Counted from the stretch's first letter, positions 11,859 through 22,653 are shown. The stretch is DNA of 64,000 nucleotides from Silene latifolia (GCF_048544455.1 NC_133534.1:35216217-35280216); one strand, 5' to 3'. Notes: generated by a model from the sequence alone, not told the origin. Translations and numbers: made by a program.

Positions 11859-14475
11859 ATGTCGGATCTCGATTCAACGGTATGTAAACAACTTAATCAT
11901 TTGCTTAATTTTTCAATTTTTTTTTGCGCATCGTTCATTCTATTCGATAGTTGAATTAATTGACGTATTAACTTAATAGTAGCGAATGTTAGAATTTGTT
12001 GCGTAATCTGAAAAATGTCCCCCGAAAGATGAACCATGGCCAAAGTTGGAAACCAACGTTCGGACCACGGTCCAAACGTTGGAAACCAACGTTTGCCACG
12101 GACCAAACATTGATTTCCAACGTTTGGCCATGGTCCAACATTGGATTTCAACGTTTGGCCATGGTCCAACGTTGGAATTCAATGTTTGGCCGTGGTCAAA
12201 CGTTGGAATTCAATGTTTGGCCGTGGTCAAACGTTGGATTTCGTTGTTTGGCCGTGGTCAAACGTTGGATTTCGTTGTTTGGCCGCGGATTAAAGTTGTA
12301 TTTCGTTGTTCGTCCGCGGTTGATCGATGGAAAGTAATGTTTTGCCGCGGTCGTTTATTGAGTCTCGTTGGAATTCAATGTTTTAGGCATGAATTACTCG
12401 TTTTTACATGTTTTTCTTTCGTTTTACGCAACTTATGTTGTTTATTAATCCTTTTTATTGTCTTACTATAGTCCTTATTGCTTGTAACAGGAATCGTGGG
12501 AGGATTTTGGCGAGAATCCAATTGATTACAACCCGTTGTTCGAGACTACTATAGATTTCGAAACGCGTGACGATGCTTTCAATTGGGCTCAGAAAATCGC
12601 ATTCGAGAATGGGTTTGCTTTGGTTAAAGCAAATAACGGAGCTAAAAATAGGAAAAAGAACGGGTTGTTGGCAAGTTATTTTCGATGTAAAAGACATGGT
12701 AAACCAAAAGAAACGGACGATCTTGAAAAGCCAAGGAGGTCGCAGAAGTGTTCATGCAAGTTTCGTATTCGTGCCGTTCAAAATTTCGTGTCTAAAAATG
12801 ATAAAGAGACGGTGGTGTGGAACATTCTAACCTCCGAGGGTGGTGGACTACACAACCACAACGTAACCGTTTATAAGGACGGAGATCGTCACTTTGCGAG
12901 ATTGGACGCGGAAGAGAAGGCATATGTTAGGCAACAAACATTGGCCGGGGTTCAACCGAGGGATATTAAAAATGGTCTTCATTTGAGATCCCCCGATAAA
13001 CCTCAACCGTCAAGCACCCAACTGTATAATGAAACAAGGAAAATTAAGAAAGAAGAAATGGGTGAAAGAAACACCGCTCAGCAAATGTTGGCTCTAGCGG
13101 TGGCAGCGAAATACGTCCACTTCTACGAGATTTCTTCCGAGGAGTCAAAAGAGTTGACTCACATTTTCATGGCTCATCCTGAAGCGATTAAGTTGTTCCG
13201 GGCTTATCCTTATGTGGTCCTCATGGATTCGACTTATAAAACCAACATTTACCAGAATCCACTCATTGAGATGGTTGGTGTGACACCCACAGGATCGTCC
13301 TTCTTAATTGCATGTGCGATGATTCCTAAGGAGAATGACGTGAATTACCGGTGGGTGTTGAGAAAGTTAGCTGCGATTTTAGATGCCACCGGAGTTGCGT
13401 CCCTATTTGTATTTGTCACCGACCGGAATTGGGTTTGATCGGCGCTCTTGAGCAAGTATTTCCCGGGTGAGCATTTGTTGTGTAGATGGCATGTGAACAA
13501 AGCCGTCAATGCAAAAGCCTTGACAACATACCAAATCGAAACTATGAGGAAATTTGTCATCTCAAATGATGAATCCGGTTGGTTTAAGGTGATCAATTCA
13601 ACCACCGAGGAATCGTTTCAGCGTGCGTGGCAGTGTTTCCAACGTAAGTGGCCAAAAATGGTGGATTATGTACGGACAAAGCATGGGGTCCACACGCGGG
13701 GAAGTTCGTTTTATGCTATACAAACGAGGTCTTACATTTTGGTAACACGGCAACTTCCCGTGTTGAGTCAACACATTCTCTATTGAAGGCTTGGTTGAAG
13801 TCAAAGCATCTCACACTTGACTCCATGTGGTCCCGTATCCACGGCATGCTTGAAAGTCAACACTCGAAGATTAAGAAAGAACTCGAAGATGAAATGAGTA
13901 AACCTAGGAGAACATCTCGTACTTTCTCCTTATTGCAAGGAAACGTGTCTACTAAGGCCATAGAGTTAATGGAGAAAGAACTTACTAGAGGCCTTGGTTT
14001 GGGTATCGGATTGAATAATCGTTGCCGACACGTGATGCGAACGACTCATGGATTACCTTGTGCATGCAATTTGGTATCTTTGCACGGAAAAGGTAGGAGG
14101 GTCCATCTCGAGGATATTCATGTCTTTTGGAAGACATTGGTGTATGATATTCCTCAACAAATGCCGAAAAATGACGGTGATTTATGGGATGAATTAGCGA
14201 ATGATATGAGGCACGATGACCCGGTTAAACTAAGGGCGGCCATAGACTTGTTGCGTGATTTCCAAAGACCGGAGGACCAAGAGATTTTGCCACCCCCTAT
14301 TAATGAGCACCCGAAAGGTCGTCCAAGAGGTTCAACCACTAGAAACAGGTCGGGTTTTGAGCATGCAGAAAGGAAGTTCGGGACACCAAGTACTCACTTT
14401 GTTCAACAAATGCGAGAGGTTCAACAAAGAATTGGTGATTTCGAATCGGGAACCCCGGTGCTCCTTTGGGAATGA
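11859..14475 (+). pseudogene. FAR1/MULE transposase, disrupted
   Basis: A 21-bp first exon (11859-11879, MSDLDST, donor GTATGT) joins in frame to the large exon at 12491 (acceptor CAG, ESWEDFGEN). The intron between holds the subterminal repeats. Domain order: FAR1-type zinc-binding region (DFETRDDAFNWAQKIAFENG, then CKRHG, CSCKFRI, HNHNV), then the MULE DDE transposase. The catalytic acids are visible: D at 13226-13228 (VVLMDSTYK), D at 13421-13423 (FVTDRN) and E at 13765-13767 (RVESTHSLLK). A C-terminal SWIM-like motif (CRHVMRTTHGLPCAC) has an unusual final Cys where His is common. Two lesions break it: an in-frame TGA at 13436-13438, and a frameshift between about 13680 and 13720. If translated at all, the product would lack the second half of the catalytic core. 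Confidence 0.9.
12030..12375 (+). repeat. Left subterminal tandem repeats of the MULE
   Basis: About ten units of roughly 30 bp are built on TTTGGCCGTGGTCAAACG and TTGGAATTCAATG, lying in the transposase intron. Frames that look open here are by-products of the repeat period. The right end of the element carries the same unit in inverse orientation. Confidence 0.85.
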
Positions 14476-15201
14476 ACTTTACCATTGGCTTTATATCAAC
14501 ATGGGTCAAACGGTGGGGTATACCTGAGGTTTTGTGGGGCCACTTCGATGGTTGGGTGGATGTTGGAGATGACGGTCATTGTGGATTCCGGGTAATATCG
14601 CACGCCCGCCGAGGCCGAGAGACAGATTATATAGTTATGCGGGAATGGTGTTCGAGGGAGATGAGGTCCGACTCTATCTACGCAGAGTTATATGGAGGTT
14701 TTCTATCACCACTCAGCGGTATGTCGGGTTAGATTTAGCGATTCGACGAGTTGAGTTTTTTCACAGATTGGTTGTGGGCGGGACCATTGGATGTGTAGCG
14801 ACGATTTGCTAGTTTTTGCAACGATGTTCAATCGGACGATATGTGTGATTGGTCATACACTGCGAGACGGGAAGAATGTTTGGGAAGGAAGTTGCAAAAC
14901 TATCATGCCATTGAAGACCCGAGTTGAAGGCCGACTACCGTGTGGTATTTTGTGGTTTGTCCTACATCATAGTCATTGGATGCGGTTGCATTCTAGCAGC
15001 CCCCTTGAGAGTCTCCCTATGCCGCCACTTGATCCCGCTTGGTTGACCTTCCGAGATCCCAGTGTCGTTCACCTAGAGACTTTGTACCAACATAACATTG
15101 AGATTTGGCAAGCGTTCATGTTAGAAACTCCGAGAACACGTCGTAGAAGTCAGGTGTCTGATAGTGCAACAGTTATCTCAGTTAGTAGTTGTTCGCATTG
15201 A
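14476..15201 (+). pseudogene. OTU-like cysteine protease segment of the MULE
   Basis: Downstream of the transposase, GHFDGWVDVGDDGHCGFRVI matches the OTU catalytic-Cys motif (D-G-x-C-G-F; Cys codon 14580-14582). About 130 codons on, CGILWFVLHHSHWMRL supplies the expected HW with the catalytic His. OTU modules occur at the C-terminus of some plant MULE proteins; their role in transposition is not established. The Cys and His parts lie in different frames with stops between, so the module is dead here. A final frame (14791-15201) ends at TGA. Confidence 0.7.
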
Positions 15202-15257
15202 AAAAACTATTAAGTTCACTTGTGTAATGTAATATATTAATGAAAATCATAACAATT

Positions 15258-15361
15258 ACTAATTTCTGAAATTTCCGGAATTCAAATGTTACCGTTATAA
15301 TTCAAATGTTACCGTTATAATTCAAAATAACCGTTATAATTCAAAAATAGCCGTTATAATC
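15258..15361 (+). repeat. AT-rich tandem repeat between the MULE genes
   Basis: Four to five units of about 20 bp contain CCGTTATAATTCAAA. They sit between the convergent transposase and PMD-like genes, and the PMD-like frame ends inside them. Confidence 0.8.
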
Positions 15362-16045
15362 TAGACCGGTGGTAAAACACTCCTTCAAAACCCCAAGCCC
15401 GCTCGCCTGTACCCTAGCTGCAACACCCTCAGTGAGAACCATGTTCCTAATCTCCCTCGCAGCTTTCGGCCTCTCGTAGACCTTGATCCACGACCTCATA
15501 TTCTCCGGGTTAGGGTCCGACCAACTGTTGAACGCAACGTGACCACCAAAACTCCGTAGGGTGCTAATGTTCCTAGGACCACCAGGAACGGGCTCTCTCA
15601 AGATCCAAGAACTATCCTTCCTCGGCCTCCTCGACCTATCGGTGCTAGAGGACTCTCTAACACTCGAATAACGTCCACTCCTATCCCGGCCCAACTTCAG
15701 ACTCAACACCCTCGGCGGTGCCGGGTTCGGTTGGACCACATACTCTCCAGCGTCCTCCTCCTCCTCCCCAGAACCGTCATCCGACGGCTCATCATCTCTA
15801 TCATGCTGGTAACTACCAGCAAACTCCCGAGACCTCGCCTCCTCCGACTCGCTAACGACGTGACCGGGAGTAGGCATCATAACCATACCAGACGTCTCTC
15901 GAAGTGGGGGTGGCTGCTTGTGGGCCTGCTTAACTCGCAAACGACGCTTCGAGCCCGTAACATAACGCCCAACGGTACGGTCGTGTATGTTAGGCGGAGC
16001 CGGAGCGTTCATGATTGCCTTTCCTCTCTCATTTCGATCTGCCAT
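15341..16045 (-). pseudogene. Plant-mobile-domain-like ORF, truncated
   Basis: From the ATG at 16045 the frame reads MADRNERGKAIMN, then a basic, Pro-rich and acidic N-terminal region (DDEPSDDGSGEEEEDAGEYV). The C-terminal part fits the plant mobile domain: GGPRNISTLRSFGGHVAFNSW and RVQASGLGVLKECFTT. This is only the start of that domain, so the rest has been lost to the tandem repeats between the two genes. PMD genes are known as passengers of plant MULEs and gypsy elements and have host relatives (MAIL1/MAIN). An upstream ATG, two codons earlier, and a CAG just before the start leave room for a 5' exon nearer the right terminus. The PMD assignment is moderate. Confidence 0.6.
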
Positions 16046-16149
16046 CTGCATTACGAAATTGGAAGTTGTTAGAAAACACGTTAATCGACTAAATATCATA
16101 TAAAGTAACAAAAATCGGCAAATAATAGCATAAAACACGGTTTTTTTAA

Positions 16150-16490
16150 AAAAAAAAATTAATTTACCGCGGACAAACATTTTTTTTTTTTTTTTTACCG
16201 CGGTTGAACAAAAAAATCCCTTAGTTGACGGTGGCTAAACAATTTTTTTTTTTTTTTTACCGCGGGCAAACATTTTTTTTTTTTTTTTAACCGCGGCCAA
16301 ACAACGAAAATGGATGTTTGACCACGGCCAAACAATTTTTTCCAACGTTTGACCACGGTCAAACGTGAGAATTAAACGTTTGACCGCAGCCAAACAATCA
16401 ATTCCCACGTTCCTCCGCCCTTAAACGTTGGAATTCAACGTTACACCACGGCCCAAACAACCATTTCCCACGTTTGGCCGTGGTTTCGCC
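16150..16490 (-). repeat. Right subterminal tandem repeats of the MULE
   Basis: Repeated units contain TTTACCGCGG, AAACGTTTGACCACGG and CCAAACAA. Read on the minus strand they correspond to the left-array unit (TTTGGCCGTGGTCAAACG). Poly-T runs of 15-20 separate several units. Confidence 0.8.
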
Positions 16491-17177
16491 CACAAAACGC
16501 AACAAATTCACTCCCAAACCGATTAACAACAACAAATTTCGACTCAAAAATCAATCCCAATCAAATATATTTCGCAAACAACATAGTTTGGCCATGAATT
16601 TACATAATAACAACTAATTAACATGAATTTTAATAGAAAAACTATCAATTTCTAAACTAATTCAATTAATTTAAATAAAAACCTAACACATAACCTAATT
16701 TCAATTCTAAAACAAAACCAATTTCATCAATTAACAAAAACAATAAAGGAAAGAAAACTATTTAATTTCATAGTTTAATTCAATTACTTTCAATTTTCTA
16801 AACTAATTTAACCAAAAAAAAAAAAACGCCACTTACCTTTCTATGTAGCAGCGGCGGCAGGGGGGTGTTGTCGGCGGCAGGGGGTGGTGTCGGCGGCAGG
16901 GCGGTGGTCGTAGCAGTGGTGTGGTGGTTGCAGCCGCGGGTGTGTGGTAGTGGTGTTGGTGGAAGGTTGATTTTTAGTTGTTTTGAGTTAGAGAGAATAA
17001 AGAGAGAATTGGTGAAAGGTTAGTGAGATAGCAGGGGCATTCATCGTCTTTTTTATGAAAAACGTCGTCGACGTTTACTAAAACGTCGTCGATATAAACG
17101 AATCCGGCTAAATAACAAAACACCTCACTCGGAGTCTTTGACTAACACAACAATTATTCTCATAGTATTAGTTATAA

Positions 17178-18147
17178 GAACTTTTTGCTTAAATGGGGTT
17201 CAAACCCAAACTATTTAACAAAATAGGGCGGGTTTCAAACTATTTACCAAAAATGGGTCCACGTCACCATTTCCGCGTTTTTCTTTTTTTTTTTTAAGAA
17301 ATTCGACATATCTCGCTGTCCCGGACAGCGAGAATCTATAGAGGGCAAAAGGCAAAAACAAGCATAATGCACAAAAGCTGGACCTGTACATACTCGCTGT
17401 CCAGGACAGCGAGAAAGCTTGTATATTAACATACTTGACAAGCTACTTTCGTTGTCTCCGTTCTCCTTGCTCCGACTACCAAATGACGAAATACAACCCA
17501 CATTCTCTTCTACTAACTTCCCTTATCATATACACATCTTTGTTCGAGTTATTAGCTCCGTGGTTTGTGCAAAAAATGACCCGCAATATCGCCGTTCGCT
17601 AAGAATTTCGGTTTCGCAAAAATCCATTTATATTGATAGTGAGTGATATACAGTAGGAATTATGGTAATAGTGATATACACTATACGGTAGGAATCATGG
17701 TCAGCTTTGAAAGATCATACTCCTTTTCTAATAAAGCGTGACTAACAACACCGTCATTGAAGAAGAGAAGGGAAGTGAGATGAAGAGAACTATTAGTAAA
17801 CGGCTATATTGCGAGTCGTTTTTTGCACTAACCATGAAGCTAATAACTCAAACAATGATGTGTATATGATAAGGGAAGTGAGAAGAAGAGAATGGTGGTG
17901 GTATTTCATTATTTGGTTGTCGGAGCAAGGAGAACGGAGACAACGAAAGTAGCATGTCAAGTAGTCTAATATGCAAAATCGCCCTCTGTATATTCTCGCT
18001 GTCCGGGACAGCGAGATATGTCAAATTTCTTAAAAAAAAAATAAAAAGACGGAAATGTTGACGTGGACCCATTTTTGGTAAATAGTTTCAAACCCGCCCT
18101 ATTTTATTAAATAGTTTGGGTTTGAACCCCATTTAAGCAAAAAGTTC
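17178..18147. mobile_element. Fold-back MULE-like element, 970 bp
   Basis: It begins GAACTTTTTGCTTAAATGGG and ends with the inverse (CCCATTTAAGCAAAAAGTTC). The 9-bp duplication TAGTTATAA flanks it exactly (17169-17177, 18148-18156). The two arms stay inversely similar for roughly 300-400 bp, so almost the whole element can fold into a hairpin. It holds three near-perfect palindromes with arms CTCGCTGTCC/GGACAGCGAG around one variable base (17312-17332, 17393-17413, 17995-18015). There is no coding capacity. It is a non-autonomous, Mutator-type element by TSD length. Confidence 0.88.
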
Positions 18148-18387
18148 TAGTTATAATTCCGGTGCATTTTTACACGGATTACACACTAATTATTCTCATA
18201 ATACTGTGTTAGTTATGCTTTATACTAATAGAATCTTCTCTAGTAAGGAATTTTTCTAAACAATCAAAATAATAAATACAGAGTATATATATTACTAATA
18301 TAATCACTAAGTATATAAAAAGTCCAATTTCTGTCATTTGTGTGACTAATTCAAAAAAAAAAAAACCTACTAATATAATTTAACAAA

Positions 18388-18922
18388 ATGTGCAGGCCAT
18401 CAGAATCAGAAGTAGCATCTCAAACGACACATTTGATTACGGCCGTCAATAAAATGGAGATGCTTGAAATAATTCCCGTGACTTATACAAGTCTACGGGA
18501 TTTAATGTCAGCGGCGCAACATCAACAAGATGTTGCGCCAACATTTGGCTACCGAAATGGTAGTGATCATGATATTTCGATTAAAAACCCGTTGGTGAAG
18601 CAGGCTGCATTGGCCTACTTGTCACCAAGAACAACTCCGCCGGATAATAAGCGTCATTGGTTGGCCGGTTGTTGTTCGTGCGTTGACTTTTTGAACGACG
18701 TCGTTTTGGGCTGTGTGAAGAAGGTTTGGGATGGTGTTTTTAGTTCTAATAAGAGGGCTGTTGGATTTGAAGGGTATGATGGTTTCGCACGGCATACAAA
18801 AAGTCATGGGTTAATGACGGGTAAGAAGGTCTTGTGTTCGAGTCTTGAAAATGGTTACTCGGGAACTTATTGATGCGTTTTTGAGAGAAAATTTGGGTAA
18901 TATTAATGCAGACGAGTTTTGA
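18388..18922 (+). CDS. Uncharacterised plant protein, C-terminal frame displaced
   Basis: The ORF starts MCRPSESEVASQTTHLITAV, passes SLRDLMSAAQHQQ, IKNPLVKQAALAYLSP and HWLAGCCSCVDFLNDVVLG, and stops at 18873 after a poor-looking tail (CSSLENGYSGTY). I do not recognise the family, but composition and codon use look like a real dicot gene. From about 18825 the +1 frame instead reads VRVLKMVTRELIDAFLREN, then LGNINADEF and stop at 18920-18922, a much more protein-like amphipathic end. A 1-nt insertion (or 2-nt loss) near 18820-18835 would explain this, so the gene is either recently broken or has a sequencing indel. There is no membrane segment or signal peptide. The next 120 bp contain a 66-bp tandem duplication. 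Confidence 0.6.
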
Positions 18923-19043
18923 ATTGAAGAAGTTTTTGGCGTGGAAAATGTGAAGTTAGGGCTAGGATCGATAATGATATTGTTTTGAATTGAAGAAGTT
19001 TTTGGCGTGGAAAATGTGAAGTTAGGGCTAGGATCGATAATGA
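18916..19043 (+). repeat. 66-bp tandem duplication after the small gene
   Basis: Two copies (about 18916-18977 and 18982-19043) share GAATTGAAGAAGTTTTTGGC and GAAGTTAGGGCTAGGATCG. The first copy includes the stop of the displaced C-terminal frame. The identity is nearly complete, so the duplication is young. Confidence 0.85.
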
Positions 19044-19044
19044 A

Positions 19045-19765
19045 GAATTCAATATCGATTGGTCAATTAAATCAGGTAACACTGAAATTCATACATATAT
19101 GATATATACCCGTAAATTGTACATATCCTTTTTAATTGATTCGAGGTTAGAAAGTTTTGTAAATATATACTCCCGTATTTGTAAGTAGCATTGGTTTTAT
19201 TCAATTGCCTCATTTTTTTTTTCATTGTTCCTTCATTGTGTAAATTTTGGCAAATTCTCAAATAATAAGATTATTATCATGATACTTGTCCATAATCCCA
19301 GCAAACATAATAGTTATGACTTACGAGTATTTGGTTTTAATTTGGTTGAAGTTTGTTTGATACGGTATGATTGTGCATTTGGTGAACAAGTTATCTTGGT
19401 TAGTTGTAAAATGACTCTATAATCAAATTGATATGGACGAGCTTCAAACATGAGTCGACTAGTAAATCGTTTATTAAACATGATCAGGAATTCGGGTATG
19501 TTCAAAAGTCAAATGTGTAATATGAAAAATTTATTAATAACCTACTTTATGTTTCTACTAATTAAGAGGCAAAATACTTTTCCTAGTTTGGGTACGTAGT
19601 TGGCTCTTGGCTGTGATTACTGATTACTGATTATTAGTGTTGTTGCTGCTCAAGAAAAACTAGTTTCAATCGCTTTACAAGTCATCATCATATAGCTTGC
19701 ATTAATATATTAGTATTTTAATAATTGAAGCATGAATTTTCAATCATTTGAAGGATCCTTCTAGC
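19045..19765 (+). other. AT-rich spacer
   Basis: No coding signal, TIR, LTR or SINE structure was seen. Short ORFs here have no recognisable motif. Confidence 0.4.
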
Positions 19766-19776
19766 TTTGAAATGAT

Positions 19777-19914
19777 TTTTTTTTTTTTTTTTTTTTTTTT
19801 TGGTATAAAGGGAGTTACAAGTTAAGGATCATTTTGATGCTAACGGGATTTAAACCCAAATTATGGATGACACCGCTCATGACCTTAATAACTAAGCTAG
19901 CTGATATCTGCAAT
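19777..19914 (-). mobile_element. SINE, minus orientation, 11-bp TSD
   Basis: A poly-T run of more than 20 at the left is the poly(A) tail of a minus-strand element. On the minus strand the head reads TAGCTTAGTTATTAAGGTC (A box) and GGGTTTAAATCCCG (B-box-like). TTTGAAATGAT flanks it at 19766-19776 and 19915-19925. Confidence 0.8.
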
Positions 19915-19925
19915 TTTGAAATGAT

Positions 19926-20607
19926 CTTAAGGTTCGTGGCTCTTAAGTTGAGTTCGTTGATCATTGAATTTCTCCAATTTGTGTAAGAGGAGGCTACAAA
20001 ATTTTAGTTATAGTTAATTGAACTCGGTCCTACACAAAAACATCAGCAACATCAACAAGTAATATCCGTTGACATAATACTCCTAATTTGTTATGTATAT
20101 TCAGTTATTTTGCTTATGAGGACTTGATGAGGTACGTCGCGATAATGATAATTAGTTTGAGAAAAATAATGGTCACGTACTCGCATTCGCTTAGAGATAA
20201 TGAAGATAAAAACCGCCAAACGAGTGGGGTCAACTCTGAGGAGAGATGCACATTGAAAACGTGTAGTCGATCTAATTTCGTGTTAATTGGCCCACCCAAA
20301 AATCACACTCCGAAGATCTCACGGCACTTAATTTTTCCTGTATTATAGTCAAGACCCCATCTTTTTCTCATCCAAGAACTCGTTGGATGTAAAAGGGAGA
20401 TTTTGTCCATGAATCAATTATCCACGAGATTATTTACTATTGGTTGACTGGTCGATAAAATAAAATAAATAAAGATTCCTACGTATTCTCTATCAAGAGT
20501 TACTTGATTCAAATTCGCCAGAGTTTATAGCGAATTTGTTTGGTTCAACGAGTACGACTTTATAAGCCAAACAAATTGCTTGCCACTTAATGCTTATAAT
20601 TTTTAAC
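19926..20607 (+). other. Spacer without recognised feature
   Basis: AT-rich sequence. Small ORFs of 60-86 codons on both strands lack motifs and overlap each other. Nothing can be supported. Confidence 0.35.
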
Positions 20608-21080
20608 GGAGTATGTCGTACATGTCGTATTGGGCTATTATCTCGTATTGTCGTATTGTGTCGTATTGACAGTCAGTCCACTTTGTAGTAATCCCATGTT
20701 TCATGAGCGTACTAAGCATTGACTGCCACTTTGTTCGAGACGCTATCCAGAATGATCTTGTTACGCCGTCGTATGTGTGCCTAGTAGCTTCCAGCTTGCT
20801 GATGTACTCACTAAGGCTTTGGGAGTTGCTCAGTTTACGTGTTAGTTGCCAAGTTGAGCATTTATAATTTATATGCTCCAACTTGAGGGGGTAACGGACG
20901 ATGTCGTACATGTTGTATTGGGCTATTGCCTCGTATTGTCATATTGTGTCGTATTGGCCTAGGTTAGAAACCTAGAGCACCTTATGTACATGTATAAATA
21001 CCTTCGTAATTCTAATGAGAAGTTAGGTCGTTCATTCATATCGTTCTATAATCTTGTCAATTTTAAAGCCAAACTCAAGA
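20608..21080 (+). mobile_element. Collapsed Copia element
   Basis: A 5' LTR start (ATGTCGTACATGTCGTATTG, 20612 on) runs into the end of a Copia RNase H: DCHFVRDAIQNDLVTPS and then QLADVLTKALGVAQF, the family's usual C-terminus, in shifted frames. A polypurine tract (ACTTGAGGGGGTAA) follows, and then a second LTR copy begins near 20899 with the same sequence and continues past a TATAAATA box (20992-20999). The rest of the internal region is gone, so a large deletion joined the 5' LTR to the RNase H end. Confidence 0.75.
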
Positions 21081-21744
21081 GTTGGGGTTAGTTAACTATA
21101 TAAGTTCAAGTTTTCAATGAATGCTAATATAAAAGAGAAAAAAAAAAAAATAGAATGGATGACATGGATTCATTGGGTCCAAATAGTTTAAAACAAACCC
21201 TAAAAGTCCAATTAATTTGTCCATTAACCTTATTTCCCAAAAAAAATTCCTATAAGCAAGCAAGAGGAAAATAGAGAGTATCGTTTTCCAGATTAAGCAG
21301 GTTTAATATTGCATCAGGCCCATTTTAAAGGAAGAACTACGTGGGCCTTAAATTTTAAACTGGAAATTAGATAAGGGCCGCGCGGACGCAGGCCCTCAAT
21401 AAAAGAAATTATGACGTACACTCTCCCAAAATGGGGAGATGTTAGGGAGGCACATCTTCAGAAGTGCAATGAAGACCACCTTCCTAGGCCATGGGCTTTC
21501 TTGATCACCCATTGACCCCGCCCAGGTAAGTGCCTTTAACGGTTGACAAAGTTTTTTATTTATACCTGTCACTTGTCTGGTGTATCTGTTTATCACCGAT
21601 GTGGGACGTTTTGTGTACATTTCTCCACTTTTTGGGAGATCACCGATTTTAATTAAGCTCTATGGAGTAAGTTATACGAGTATTTAATTAAACCATTAAA
21701 GTTTATTAGTGAACTTAATTTTCGGATATAAATTTTCATTGAAG
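21081..21744 (+). other. Spacer with possible old repeat
   Basis: A short inverted pair (TCTCCCAAAATGGGGAGA near 21421; TCTCCACTTTTTGGGAGA near 21622) and TCACCGATGTGGGACG (about 21593), a phrase common in plant LTR and repeat sequences, hint at a degraded element of about 250 bp. I could not define its ends. Confidence 0.3.
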
Positions 21745-21912
21745 ATGAATACTATCCGTCACAAGCTGAAGATGGATAGTGCCTTTCTCACAATATGCAA
21801 GTGGCAAATCAAGAGAAAATTAAATGGAACACCCCACTTGCCCTCCCACTTATGATATTGTGAGAGGGGCACTATCCGTTTTCAGTTTGTAACGGATAAT
21901 GTATGTCTTTAA
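21745..21912. mobile_element. Fold-back MITE, ATCCGT-type ends
   Basis: ACTATCCGTCACAAGCTGAA, then GATAGTGCC and TCTCACAATAT, at the left is mirrored by ATATTGTGAGA, GGCACTATCCG and TTTGTAACGGATAATG at the right. It is about 170 bp. Similar ends recur near 51111 and 57064. Confidence 0.7.
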
Positions 21913-22084
21913 TAAGACAAGCTGATTTTCGGACGTGAGACATTCAACAACAGTGTTTTTTATATTTTATATTTAGTTTATAAATATAGGACAGATAATC
22001 TAATTCAACTCTCTTTGGTCTTTGGCTAGCCTTGGTCTCAGAAATAGCCATTAGTAACTTTGATGTTTGTTTTGGCGTAAAATA

Positions 22085-22179
22085 CGACTCCTTCCTAGTC
22101 CCAGTGAATAATTTACATTTGCTTTATTTTATGAGGAGAAAATAAAATAAATGTAAACTATTGATTGGGAGGGAGGGAG
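22085..22179. mobile_element. Stowaway-type MITE
   Basis: ACTCCTTCCTAGTCCCAGTG at the left and TTGATTGGGAGGGAGGGAGT at the right are inverted repeats of the Stowaway kind, with TA on both sides. It is about 95 bp. Confidence 0.75.
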
Positions 22180-22181
22180 TA

Positions 22182-22653
22182 TAAATTCTAGTTAAACAAT
22201 CACAGTGAGGTAAAGTTAATTTGTTTTTGATTATTTTAAATGAGGCACGAGGTCAATATTTTATCGAACAAACCAGAATTCGTCTGTTAGCCAGATCGTT
22301 TTAGTACCTTTGAATCAACCACCAAGCATTAAACCTCTTCAACTAATGATGAGCCGTAAGTTAGCTCGTCTATATGCTCACATGCATATTCTATCTCAGA
22401 AAATTGATTGATGATGCGTAAACTATATAGGTAACCACTAACCAGGCAATAATATAATCTGTAGAGATTAGGACTCAGGGTAACTTAAATAGTAGCAAAG
22501 GGTAGGGGTGTAGGACTCGTTACCTTAAATTTCCAAAAATAATTGAGATTACTTATTTTTACTATCCAAAATTCTTAAATATGGTCCTTAACATAAGTAT
22601 ACAATTAATATAATAAATATCGCTACCTCAAATTTTTATTTCTAGGTATACGC
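22182..22653 (+). other. Spacer before the retrotransposon nest
   Basis: AT-rich sequence with no feature, except that its last five bases (TACGC, 22649-22653) are the target duplication of the outer Copia. Confidence 0.5.

Larger units (their letters stand above)
11696..17106 (+). mobile_element. Mutator-like element (MULE), 5.4 kb, two genes
   Basis: The terminal inverted repeats agree over about 80 bp: the left begins near 11696 and the right ends at 17106, both carrying TTTATATCGACGACG and CATAAAAAAGACGATGAATG. The flanking 9-bp duplication GCTAAATAA (11687-11695 and 17107-17115) is perfect, the hallmark of Mutator transposition. Inside are a FAR1-type transposase gene (+), an OTU-like segment, and a convergent plant-mobile-domain-like ORF (-). 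Arrays of roughly 30-bp subterminal repeats lie in opposite orientation at the two ends. A GC-rich stretch with repeated CGGCGGCAGGG is at 16850-16950. Preserved ends and TSD beside a broken transposase suggest an element that is recent but no longer autonomous. Confidence 0.93.

Noticed and set aside
11996-12471. Open frames over 100 codons in the MULE left repeats
   Set aside because: They arise from roughly 30-bp repeats without stops in several frames on both strands. The region is an intron of the transposase.
13436-13438. Internal TGA of the transposase as an intron or recoding site
   Set aside because: No GT-AG pair removes it cleanly, and a frameshift follows within 300 bases. Simple decay is more likely.
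12030-16490. Regularly spaced repeats reminiscent of a CRISPR array
   Set aside because: Units are contiguous or imperfect without unique spacers, and the host is a plant. They are MULE subterminal repeats.
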